Assembly: GCA_045611845.1 (NCBI GenBank)
Contig: JAZKXZ010000020.1
Span: forward strand, 57,120-121,119
Direction: 5' to 3'
Length of the DNA: 64,000 nucleotides
Source: Enterocola sp045611845
GTDB taxonomy: Bacteria > Bacteroidota > Bacteroidia > Bacteroidales > Paludibacteraceae
The position numbers and the translations under genes were made by a program. The stretch's first letter is position 1; every line of letters begins with the position of its first letter. The notes beneath the pieces are model-generated. The model was not told where the DNA came from. It saw only the letters and a list, made by a program, of their open reading frames with translations, and made no database searches. Below are positions 23,266-31,510 of this stretch, one piece after another.

Positions 23266-24885
23266 ATGAAAGTTTATTTAAATCTTACCATGGATTTCTT
23301 GAGAAGAAATCTATGGACCTTTGTGTTTTTATTTTATCAAACATTTTTAGCTTATTTCCTAGCAATCAATGCAGCAAATGGAGATGTCAGAGAGAGAGTT
23401 TTAGTTAACTTACTTTGGACATTATTATCCATTGTATCTGTTAGTTTCTTGAATACCAAATTAAAAAATTGGTTTATATCTATTATTTATGGCATTAGTT
23501 TCATCCCCAATATAGTTGTTTTAAGTTTCTTTCTTATAAACAACTATATAATGAAATCAACAGACTTCTTTGTCATATTTGATACAAATCCAAATGAAGC
23601 CTTTGGATTTTTTGATACTCTATCATTGAAAATGGTAGTATATGTTTTTATTTACATTATCATTGGTTTGCTTTTATTTCTAAGAGCACTTAAAACTAGT
23701 GGGAACAATGCAAAACGTTATATTAGTATCATATCATTAATATTTTTTCTAATTATTTCTGCAAACCTACCGTTTAGATCAAAAGTAGCAAGCATTGATT
23801 TTTATAAATCATTTATGAATTTCAATAAAGAAATAATGGAGATAAAAGAATTCTATAAAAATAGAGAACATATTAAAATAGATGCTACTTCAAAATTAAA
23901 TGTTTCTCCCAAAAATATAATTTTAATTATAGGCGAAAGTGCTAATAGACATCACTATAGCCTATATGGTTATAAAAGAAATACTACTCCACGTTTAGAC
24001 TCAATCAAATCTGAACTATACATCTTTAAAGATGTTATAACTCCACATATTCAAACGTTAAATGCTGTAAGATACATTTGCACTTTTAGCAATCATAGTG
24101 CACCGAAACTCTATAAAAAGGAACCTTCTATTGTAGAAATTTTTAAGGCAGCAGGATATAAAACATATTGGATAGATAATCAGGGAACAGGAGGCATTGA
24201 CACCTATACTCCTACAAATTATAGAGCATTTGCAAAACTTTCTGATAAATTTGTTCTCTTACCAAACGGATATAATGATGAGGAATTATTACCAATTCTA
24301 GATTCATGTCTAAACGAATCTAATGAAAATAAGTTTGTAGTAATTCACCTAAAAGGTAGTCATTTCCCATATAAAGATTACCCTAATGAATTTAGGATCT
24401 TTAATTCCAAAGAAAACCCTTCAGCTTTTTGTAAAGAAATGACTGATAAAGACATAGAGAATATTAATAACTATGACAATACTATTCTGTATAATGACTT
24501 TATTATATCTTCTATCTTGAAAAAAGTAAAATCATATAGTGGTTTAAATTTGATGTTATACACTTCAGACCACGGAGAGGAAATGTATGACACACAATTA
24601 TATGCTGGACGTGGATTTGAAAATATTACTCCTAGTATGTGCGAAGTACCTTTTATTCTTTACTTAAACAAGGCATACAAAGAGATACTTGACACAAATA
24701 GCATTAACATTAATCGTGCATTTTCTACAGAAGATATTCCTCATAGTCTTTTAGATATTTGCAAAATTGATTATGCTTTAAAAGATTCTACAAGAAGTAT
24801 ATTTAATCCAAATTTTGTTGAACGTGAAAGGTTTGTAAAGGAAGAGGATTACGATGATATAAGAAGTAGAAGTCCTAAACTCTAA
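23266..24885 (+). CDS. Phosphoethanolamine transferase-like membrane sulfatase-fold protein
   Basis: A 539-residue protein from the ATG at 23266; a GTG at 23242 would add eight residues. About five transmembrane helices fill the first 170 residues. The periplasmic alkaline-phosphatase-fold domain follows. Metal-site motifs IILIIGESANRHHYSLYGY and TSDHGEEMYD are clear. TPHIQTLNAVRYICTFSN aligns with the nucleophile-Thr segment of EptA/CptA-type enzymes (QTLNA). Relatives add phosphoethanolamine to lipid A, LPS core or glycans. The gene is markedly AT-richer than its neighbours and sits in a variable segment, suggesting acquisition. The long leader upstream is unexplained. Confidence 0.82.
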   Translation: MKVYLNLTMDFLRRNLWTFVFLFYQTFLAYFLAINAANGDVRERVLVNLLWTLLSIVSVSFLNTKLKNWFISIIYGISFIPNIVVLSFFLINNYIMKSTDFFVIFDTNPNEAFGFFDTLSLKMVVYVFIYIIIGLLLFLRALKTSGNNAKRYISIISLIFFLIISANLPFRSKVASIDFYKSFMNFNKEIMEIKEFYKNREHIKIDATSKLNVSPKNIILIIGESANRHHYSLYGYKRNTTPRLDSIKSELYIFKDVITPHIQTLNAVRYICTFSNHSAPKLYKKEPSIVEIFKAAGYKTYWIDNQGTGGIDTYTPTNYRAFAKLSDKFVLLPNGYNDEELLPILDSCLNESNENKFVVIHLKGSHFPYKDYPNEFRIFNSKENPSAFCKEMTDKDIENINNYDNTILYNDFIISSILKKVKSYSGLNLMLYTSDHGEEMYDTQLYAGRGFENITPSMCEVPFILYLNKAYKEILDTNSININRAFSTEDIPHSLLDICKIDYALKDSTRSIFNPNFVERERFVKEEDYDDIRSRSPKL

Positions 24886-24905
24886 AAGCAAAATTTCCTG
24901 CAAAC

Positions 24906-25064
24906 TTGCCGTGAAATGCATTTTTTTGCCTCGTTCAAGGCGAAATAGTACACCCTTATTCTGCCGTGAAACACACTTTTATATCATTCACGGCAAAATA
25001 GTGGGTTATTATTTTGCCGTGAAATAAACTTTTTATATATTTGTGGCAAAATAAGGATACTATG
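24906..25064 (+). repeat. Three tandem 53-55 bp repeats upstream of the ATPase gene
   Basis: Units begin at 24906, 24961 and 25014, each with (T/C)TGCCGTGAAA. An A/T stretch with TTTT and then GGC(G/A)AAATA follow in each. In the middle unit the two ends form a perfect 9-bp inverted repeat, TGCCGTGAA (24962-24970)/TTCACGGCA (24987-24995). Only the third unit contains a -7 element (TATATTTG) and it runs into the ATG of the ATPase gene. This looks like an operator or promoter duplication. Confidence 0.7.
25036..25043 (+). promoter_or_regulatory. Putative -7 element for the ATPase-yidD pair
   Basis: TATATTTG lies within the third tandem repeat, 18 bp before the ATG at 25062. This implies a very short leader. 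Confidence 0.55.
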
Positions 25065-26498
25065 AATGCTATAATTGGACGTAAACAAGAGCAAAAAGAA
25101 TTAGAGAAAGTCTATAATTCTAATAAAGCAGAGTTTGTTGTTGTGTATGGTAGAAGACGCGTAGGTAAAACTTATCTAGTGAGAGAATATTTTAATGGTG
25201 AATTTGATTTTTACCACACTGCGTTATCTCCAGTAGAACTTCAGGGTGACAACTTGATGGAAAAACAATTACAATCATTCTACTTTTCTCTGAAGAGATA
25301 TGGGGCTGAGGTTGAGGAAAAACCCAGAGATTGGTTTGAAGCATTTGAAATGCTTATTACATTACTTTCTAGCAAAGGTAAAGATAAAAGACTTGTTGTC
25401 TTTATAGATGAACTTCCTTGGATGGATACACCTCGTTCTGGTTTTGTTACAGCCCTTGAACATTTCTGGAATGGCTGGGCTGCTGGTCAGAGAAATGTGA
25501 TGTTAATAGTATGTGGCTCTGCCACTTCCTGGATTTCTGATGTACTGATACAAAGCAAGGGTGGACTTTATGGACGTACGACACATGAGATACATATTTC
25601 GCCATTTACTCTTGGTGAATGTGAGGAGTATATGAAAAGTGAAGGCATTGTGATGGATCGTTATGACCAATTACAATGTTATATGATAATGGGAGGAGTT
25701 CCATATTATCTTTCATACTTAAATAAAGGTGAGAGTCTAACTCAAAATATAGATAGATTATTCTTTCAGAAAGACGCTAAATTAAGAGACGAATTTGATC
25801 GTCTTTACGCATCTCTTTTTACTAATCCAGAAAAATATATAAAGATAATAAAGCTTCTTGCAGAAAAACGTGTGGGTTATACCAGAGACGAAATATCAAA
25901 AGAGACAGGAATATCATTGGGCGGAGGTCTTACCACAATGTTAAAAGCCCTAGAAGCAAGTGATTTTATTATGCATTATACATACTATAAACATTCTGCG
26001 CGAGAGGTTTATTATAAGTTGACAGACTTATATACTATATTCCACCTTTACTTTATTGATAAAAAGAAAACAGGGCCAAATTTTTGGAGAAACAATGTAT
26101 TATCTCCTGCTCTGAATGCGTGGAGAGGATTCTCCTTTGAAGAAGTTTGCTTTGTTCATAGTGAAAAAATCAAGCAAGCATTGGGCATTGGAGCTGTACA
26201 AGCAGAAATTTCGCCTTGGAGAAGTAAAGAGTTTGATAAAAAGAAAGCACAAATAGATATGTTGATAGATAGAGCCGATAGAGTGGTGAATGTTTGTGAA
26301 ATGAAATTTTCTACAAATGATTACACTATAAATAAAGATTACGACGCAGAACTACGACGTAAACTAGATGTATTTGTGGAAGAAACCAAGTGTCGTAAAG
26401 CAATACATACAACTATAGTTACTACTTATGGACTAACACATAACGAATATAGTGGTCGCATTCAAAATGTGCTTACTATGGATGATTTATTTGAATAA
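25062..26498 (+). CDS. COG1672-type AAA ATPase with DUF234 C-terminal domain
   Basis: A 478-residue protein. Walker A is GRRRVGKT (30-37). Walker B is LVVFIDELPWMD, followed by the sensor-like LIVCGSATSWI. A winged-helix segment sits around YTRDEISKETGISLGGGLTTMLKALE. The C-terminal domain (NVCEMKFS...) resembles DUF234, a PD-(D/E)XK-like domain. Such STAND-related ATPases occur as multiple paralogues in Bacteroidetes and archaea with no settled function; toxin or defence roles have been suggested. The start is set at ATG 25062 because an earlier TTG lies inside the promoter. It overlaps yidD by 1 bp. Upstream tandem repeats may regulate it. Confidence 0.85.
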   Translation: MNAIIGRKQEQKELEKVYNSNKAEFVVVYGRRRVGKTYLVREYFNGEFDFYHTALSPVELQGDNLMEKQLQSFYFSLKRYGAEVEEKPRDWFEAFEMLITLLSSKGKDKRLVVFIDELPWMDTPRSGFVTALEHFWNGWAAGQRNVMLIVCGSATSWISDVLIQSKGGLYGRTTHEIHISPFTLGECEEYMKSEGIVMDRYDQLQCYMIMGGVPYYLSYLNKGESLTQNIDRLFFQKDAKLRDEFDRLYASLFTNPEKYIKIIKLLAEKRVGYTRDEISKETGISLGGGLTTMLKALEASDFIMHYTYYKHSAREVYYKLTDLYTIFHLYFIDKKKTGPNFWRNNVLSPALNAWRGFSFEEVCFVHSEKIKQALGIGAVQAEISPWRSKEFDKKKAQIDMLIDRADRVVNVCEMKFSTNDYTINKDYDAELRRKLDVFVEETKCRKAIHTTIVTTYGLTHNEYSGRIQNVLTMDDLFE

Positions 26499-26728
26499 TG
26501 AAACTAATAAAGAAAATACTCTCTACGTTGATACTGCTTCCTGTTTATTTTTATAGGAGCTGCATTTCGCCGCTTACACCGCCGTCTTGCAGGTTTACTC
26601 CTACATGCTCGCAGTATATGGTGGAGGCAGTGAAGAAGCACGGACCTTTCAAGGGGCTATGGCTCGGCATAAAAAGAATATGCCGCTGTCATCCGTGGGG
26701 AGGCAGCGGCTATGATCCTGTACCGTAA
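26498..26728 (+). CDS. yidD: Membrane protein insertion efficiency factor YidD
   Basis: A 76-residue membrane-associated protein that helps YidC-dependent insertion. The family core is nearly complete: FYRSCISPLTPPSCRFTPTCS, YMVEAVKKHG, GLWLGIKRICRCHPWGGSGYDPVP. An N-terminal hydrophobic helix precedes it. It is coupled to the upstream ATPase by a TAATG overlap. In most bacteria yidD follows rnpA, but here rnpA lies about 9 kb away on the other strand, next to uvrA. Its base composition is richer in G+C than the ATPase gene before it. Confidence 0.95.
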   Translation: MKLIKKILSTLILLPVYFYRSCISPLTPPSCRFTPTCSQYMVEAVKKHGPFKGLWLGIKRICRCHPWGGSGYDPVP

Positions 26729-26765
26729 GAGGTTATTTAGATGAACTTCTCAAAGAAGCTTTAAA

Positions 26766-28568
26766 TTATTTCTTATTTGTTTCTTGGTATTGTTCTACTA
26801 CATTTACAATATAGTCACCAATCTTTTCACATTCAGAAACAATATCCATATAGGTAACGCTTATTGGATATGGATAAGAACCGGCTTTCACTTGGGTAGC
26901 ATTATCCATCTTGTATTCGTTGCGTAAGTCGTTGATTTCTTTCTCAATATCCATAGAAACCTTGATTAGACTTGAACGAAGTTCTGTTGGAGCTTCAAGG
27001 ATTTTTTGCATATTAGCAAGAGCCTTGTCTACAAGGTTAAACATATTTTGGATATTATCTTCAAGTTTTTGAGGATATTCTTGATTATCGTTGCGCTTGC
27101 GTTGTACTGTGCGAGCGATATTATTACAACCGTCACCAATACTTTCTATCTCAGAGATAACGCGCAGCATAGCGTGAACGTCTTTTTTACCTAAGTCTGA
27201 CAAACGACCTTCTGCCACTTTAGTTAAATATCTAGCTATTTCCACTTCCATACGGTCGCTAATAGCTTCATATTTTTCTATACGTTCGTATTGTTTAGTA
27301 TATTTTTCTTCGTCTTTAAGAGCATAAATATCTTTTGCTATACCAAACATCTTAACATTTCTCTTTGCAAACACTGCAATTTCTTTGTCTGCTTGAAGAA
27401 TAGAAAGCTCTGAGGTAGATAGCATACCTGTAGAAATGTATGTTAAGCGGAAATCGTCTTCAGATACTTTTTGAGGAATAATAAATGTAACGGTTTTTTC
27501 TATTACCTTAACTAAACCAATAAGCAGTGCTGAGTTGGTTAAGTTGAACATGGTGTGGAAAAGAGAAAGACCGTATGAGTTTGCCACTTGAGCATCTAAA
27601 TATTGTTGTCTCAAAGCTTCTTGCGCAGGAGTTAGCACTGCATTAGGGTCGTTTAGAAGTGGCATCACTTCTTTGTTTGCCTCAATAAATGCCATAAGAC
27701 TATTTGGGTCTGATTGCCCTAGTTGTTCAATCACCCATGTTACTAAAGAGGTAAATGGGTAGAACAAACATAACACCCAAGCTACGCCAAATAGGTTGAA
27801 AATAAGGTGGGCTAACGCAGCGCGTTTTGCAGGCACGTTAGCAGGAATAGCTGCGATATTTGCTGTAATAGTAGTACCAATGTTTTCACCAAGTACCATT
27901 GCTATGGCAAGGTCGTATGAAATCCAACCCTTTGTACACATAATAAGTGTAATAGCCATGGTAGCAGAAGAAGATTGCACCACAATGGTAAGAATAGTAC
28001 CTACTAAAAGGAATAATAGCACAGAACCAAATCCGAAACCAGTGTATTGGTTTAGGAATGCCAACATATCTGGGTTTTGACTAAGGTCTGGTACATTATT
28101 TTTTAGCATATCTAAGCCCATAAACAGCAATGCAAAACCTATTAGGAATTCACCTACAGATTTACGTTTGTTGTTTGAAGAGAAAATAAATGGGATAGAA
28201 ATGGCTATAATAGGAAGAGTAAGTGCAGAAATGCTAAATTTGAATCCGAAGAGAGAGATAATCCATGCTGTGGCTGTTGTACCGATATTGGCACCCATAA
28301 TCACCGAAATGGATTGTGCTAGATTTAAAAGTCCCGCATTTACGAAACTCACCACCATTACTGTGGTAGCAGATGAAGATTGAATTAAACAAGTAATTAA
28401 AAGACCTGTAAATAAACCTACAAATCTGTTTTTGGTCATTGCGGTAAGGATAGAACGCAAGCGTTCACCTGCTACTTTTTGTAGCCCTTCACTCATCATC
28501 TTCATACCAAATAGGAACACACCTAAAGAACCTATTAGGGTAATGAAATCATAAAAACTATAATTCAT
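26766..28568 (-). CDS. Na/Pi cotransporter family protein with PhoU-like domain
   Basis: A 600-residue inner-membrane protein. Two inverted Na_Pi_cotrans repeats carry the signature QSSSATTVMVVSFVNAGL and later QSSSATMAITLIMCTKGWI, each with GANIGTT/GENIGTT. About nine transmembrane segments end near residue 370. The C-terminal 200 residues form a helical PhoU-like domain (ISEIESIGDGCNNIARTVQRK). The family exports or imports phosphate with sodium, and bacterial members of this layout are linked to phosphate homeostasis. It is monocistronic and transcribed away from the nucleoside kinase gene. Confidence 0.92.
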   Translation of the reverse strand: MNYSFYDFITLIGSLGVFLFGMKMMSEGLQKVAGERLRSILTAMTKNRFVGLFTGLLITCLIQSSSATTVMVVSFVNAGLLNLAQSISVIMGANIGTTATAWIISLFGFKFSISALTLPIIAISIPFIFSSNNKRKSVGEFLIGFALLFMGLDMLKNNVPDLSQNPDMLAFLNQYTGFGFGSVLLFLLVGTILTIVVQSSSATMAITLIMCTKGWISYDLAIAMVLGENIGTTITANIAAIPANVPAKRAALAHLIFNLFGVAWVLCLFYPFTSLVTWVIEQLGQSDPNSLMAFIEANKEVMPLLNDPNAVLTPAQEALRQQYLDAQVANSYGLSLFHTMFNLTNSALLIGLVKVIEKTVTFIIPQKVSEDDFRLTYISTGMLSTSELSILQADKEIAVFAKRNVKMFGIAKDIYALKDEEKYTKQYERIEKYEAISDRMEVEIARYLTKVAEGRLSDLGKKDVHAMLRVISEIESIGDGCNNIARTVQRKRNDNQEYPQKLEDNIQNMFNLVDKALANMQKILEAPTELRSSLIKVSMDIEKEINDLRNEYKMDNATQVKAGSYPYPISVTYMDIVSECEKIGDYIVNVVEQYQETNKK

Positions 28569-28593
28569 ACTACTATTTATAAAAATATGTTTA

Positions 28594-28601
28594 CAAATAT
28601 A
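28594..28601 (-). promoter_or_regulatory. Putative -7 element for the Na/Pi cotransporter
   Basis: Minus strand TATATTTG, 26 bp before the ATG at 28568, in the 134-bp divergent spacer shared with the nucleoside kinase gene. Confidence 0.45.
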
Positions 28602-28702
28602 AATAATTATGATTAATTTTCTAAACTTTTTTGGATTTTATTCTTATTTTCTTTAATTTTATATTTCAAAGAAGTTACATAAAATAATTAAAGGTAATTA
28701 TT

Positions 28703-30364
28703 ATGATAGCAGGCAGAATAGAAATCATTTGTAAGAACAATGGTCAGAAAATTTCTGCACCAATTGGCGTTAGTTTAGAAGAGTTATTACTACTTTTTAG
28801 GATAGAGAACTCTAAGTCTATACTGGGAGCATTGGTAAACAACAAACCTATGCCTCTAAAGTCGCAAATCTACGCTAACAAAACTGTAGAATTCATCGAT
28901 TATTCTTCTACCATAGGTAGAGGTATCTACGTGCGCTCTGTGGCATTTTTGTTAAATAAAGTGCTAAAAGATTTGTTTACAACACCAGAGTTTAGAATAG
29001 AGCACTCTGTGCCAAGCGGTTATTATTGCACTATAAAATCGAATGGTGAGAATATATCTACAGAAGACCTTAAAAAACTTCTAAGCGAAGCCAGAAAAGT
29101 GGTAGAACAAGACCTGCCATTTGAGGGCATGTATCACCCAAAACAAGAAGTAATTGAAGACTTCAAAAAAAGCGGAGAAACAGCCGTGGCAGACTTGCTA
29201 AAATACAATAAGTTCTACTATACACATTATTATAAACTAGGAGATACTATAGATTATTATCATAGTTTACTTGCACCTTCTACTGCATATTTACATCTAT
29301 TCGACCTTAGTCCTATATTCAATGGTTTCCTTCTTCGCGTGCCAAAACAAACAAACACAAACGAGCTAGAAGATATTGTTCCAATGGATAAAATATTTGA
29401 AATTTTCCAAGAATATATAGAATGGAACAAGATTGTGGGACTAGAAGATTTACCTTCGCTTAATGCTATAAATAGAGAACAAAAAGCTGCGATAATAAAA
29501 GTAACAGAGGCTCTTCACGAAAAGAAAATTGCCAAAATAGCAGAAGATATTGCTAGCAGACCAAAAGCAAGAATTATCCTAGTGGCAGGACCTTCGTCTT
29601 CTGGTAAAACCACCTTTAGCAAGAGACTTTCTGTGCAACTTGCAGCTTCAAAACTGCGTCCTATTCCACTTTCACTCGACAATTACTATCTAACTCACGA
29701 CAAAACTCCACTTGATGAGTTTGGAGAACTAGATTTTGAGTCTTTGTATGCTCTAGACCTACCTCTATTCAATGAGCAACTACAAGCTATGCTTCGTGGA
29801 GAGGAAGTGCAAACCCCAATATTCAATTTTCAAAACGGCAAACGTGAACTAGGACCAAAGGTAAAATTAAGAGAAAACGACGTACTTATTATAGAAGGTA
29901 TTCATGGATTGAACCCAGAGCTTACCGCATCTATTCCAGACGAAAATAAGTATAAAGTATATGTTTCTGCGCTTACCACCCTATCATTAAGCCCTAGAAA
30001 CTGGCTTTCTACATCTGATACTAGACTTCTACGCAGATGTATTAGAGACCATAAATACAGAAATTATCCTGCAGAAAACACTATTTTGCGTTGGCCAAGC
30101 GTGCGACGTGGCGAGCAAAAATGGATATTCCCATATCAAGAAAATGCAGATGCTATGTTTAATTCATCACTACTATTTGAGATTTCTGCAATTAAAAAAC
30201 AAGCAGAACCACTGCTAACAGAAGTACCACAAGATAGTGATGCTTATCCAGAAGCTAGAAGATTACTAAATCTATTGCAGTTCTTCACTCCTATTTCTTA
30301 TAGTGAAGTACCAAACACATCGCTACTGAGAGAATTCCTTGGAGGAAGTAGCTTTAGATATTAA
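28703..30364 (+). CDS. Nucleoside (uridine-type) kinase with TGS/SAD-like N-terminus
   Basis: A 553-residue protein. The N-terminus looks like a TGS domain (GVSLEELLLLF...ALVNNKPMPL). A region related to the threonyl-tRNA synthetase second additional domain follows (HYYKLGDTIDYYHSLL is typical of this family). The C-terminal half is a P-loop kinase of the PRK/uridine-kinase family: Walker A GPSSSGKTTFSKR near residue 295, then PLSLDNYYLTHD, and LIIEGIHGLNP. The fusion is typical of Bacteroidetes and Firmicutes nucleoside kinases; the precise nucleoside is unknown. Its end overlaps the convergent recX gene by 11 bp. Confidence 0.88.
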   Translation: MIAGRIEIICKNNGQKISAPIGVSLEELLLLFRIENSKSILGALVNNKPMPLKSQIYANKTVEFIDYSSTIGRGIYVRSVAFLLNKVLKDLFTTPEFRIEHSVPSGYYCTIKSNGENISTEDLKKLLSEARKVVEQDLPFEGMYHPKQEVIEDFKKSGETAVADLLKYNKFYYTHYYKLGDTIDYYHSLLAPSTAYLHLFDLSPIFNGFLLRVPKQTNTNELEDIVPMDKIFEIFQEYIEWNKIVGLEDLPSLNAINREQKAAIIKVTEALHEKKIAKIAEDIASRPKARIILVAGPSSSGKTTFSKRLSVQLAASKLRPIPLSLDNYYLTHDKTPLDEFGELDFESLYALDLPLFNEQLQAMLRGEEVQTPIFNFQNGKRELGPKVKLRENDVLIIEGIHGLNPELTASIPDENKYKVYVSALTTLSLSPRNWLSTSDTRLLRRCIRDHKYRNYPAENTILRWPSVRRGEQKWIFPYQENADAMFNSSLLFEISAIKKQAEPLLTEVPQDSDAYPEARRLLNLLQFFTPISYSEVPNTSLLREFLGGSSFRY

Positions 30365-30794
30365 GTTTAGAGGCTATTAAATCGTATTCAAACCCACGAG
30401 AAAGGGCATGTCTTAATAACTTGGCACGGATTTCGTAATCTGTGCCTTTTTTTATTGTTTTACGCTTTTTTTCTACGATTTCATCGAGAATTTCCGCATA
30501 CTCATCCTCATTAATCTCCTGCATGGCACGAGCAATATTTTCAGAAGAGATTTCAAGTGCTCTCAGGTGAGTTTGGATTTTTATTCTACCCCAATGATTG
30601 AAACGAAACTTATCTTTTACAAAGGCTCTAGAAAACCTTTCTTCATTGATATAGTCTTGCTCTAGGAGTTTTTCTATAATAGGGTCGATAAACTCTTTTG
30701 GTGTTTCCCACTGCACAAGTTTCTCGCGCACTTTCTTTATGCAATGCTCAGAAAGTGAACAATAATAAGATGCCTTAAGAAAAAATTCCTCCAT
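30354..30794 (-). CDS. recX: Regulatory protein RecX
   Basis: A 146-residue helical protein that limits RecA filaments. Three RecX-type helical repeats are recognisable: KLVQWETPKEFIDPIIEKLLEQDYINEERFSRAFVKDK, GRIKIQTHLRALEIS and the C-terminal LLRHALSRGFEYDLIASKL. The RFxRxFVxDKxxxxxxG(R)xxIxxxL pattern is diagnostic. It is 5 bp after pssA and is the last gene of the long minus-strand series. recA is not in the window. Confidence 0.92.
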   Translation of the reverse strand: MEEFFLKASYYCSLSEHCIKKVREKLVQWETPKEFIDPIIEKLLEQDYINEERFSRAFVKDKFRFNHWGRIKIQTHLRALEISSENIARAMQEINEDEYAEILDEIVEKKRKTIKKGTDYEIRAKLLRHALSRGFEYDLIASKLNI

Positions 30795-30799
30795 AAAAT

Positions 30800-31510
30800 T
30801 TATTTAGCATTACGATGGCGCAATGCTAATATTATAGAAGCCACAATATAAGCAACCATACTTATTGCTAAGCCTAATAATCCGTAGCCAAGGCATAGAA
30901 ATGCAATGGTAAGAACTAATGCAGATACTGCAAAGATAAGTGGCAGTTTTGATGGTGTTTTAAGTGAGAACATTGGTAGTTCGCACACCAACAAATATGA
31001 AGTAAGTATTATAAGCGAAAATAAGAATATTAAGCCCCATACTGGAGTAGTCCAAGCCACTTGAAGCAGTGGAGCATTTGCTATACCAATGATTAATAGC
31101 GCATTAGCAGGAGTTGGCATGCCAATAAAACTATGAGATTGGCGGGTATCAAGATTGAATTTCGCAAGACGCACTGCAGAGAATGCAGCTATAATAAATG
31201 CTGCGTATGGCAGATATGGAGCAATCCAAAACATTGACTCTGGATATGGATAATCCTTAAACATATTGCAAACTAAAGCTGCTGGTGCAAAACCAAAGCT
31301 AATTACATCGGCAAGCGAGTCTAACTCTTTACCGATATCTGAACTTACTTTTAGAAGTCGAGCCACAAAGCCATCGAAAAAGTCGAACACTGCTGATAGT
31401 ACAATAAAAATAGCACAACTTACTGGATCACCAAATAATGCAAACTGCACTGCAATACAACCAGAGATTAGATTAAGCGCTGTAATGGAGTTTGGAATAT
31501 GTTTTTTCAT
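30800..31510 (-). CDS. pssA: CDP-diacylglycerol--serine O-phosphatidyltransferase
   Basis: Makes phosphatidylserine, the precursor of phosphatidylethanolamine. A 236-residue integral membrane enzyme with about seven or eight transmembrane helices. The CDP-alcohol phosphotransferase motif is complete: D46-G47, A50-R51, G60, D64, D68 (DGFVARLLKVSSDIGKELDSLAD). The start overlaps the thioredoxin-like gene by 4 bp. The decarboxylase gene (psd) that often accompanies it is not here. Confidence 0.93.
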   Translation of the reverse strand: MKKHIPNSITALNLISGCIAVQFALFGDPVSCAIFIVLSAVFDFFDGFVARLLKVSSDIGKELDSLADVISFGFAPAALVCNMFKDYPYPESMFWIAPYLPYAAFIIAAFSAVRLAKFNLDTRQSHSFIGMPTPANALLIIGIANAPLLQVAWTTPVWGLIFLFSLIILTSYLLVCELPMFSLKTPSKLPLIFAVSALVLTIAFLCLGYGLLGLAISMVAYIVASIILALRHRNAK

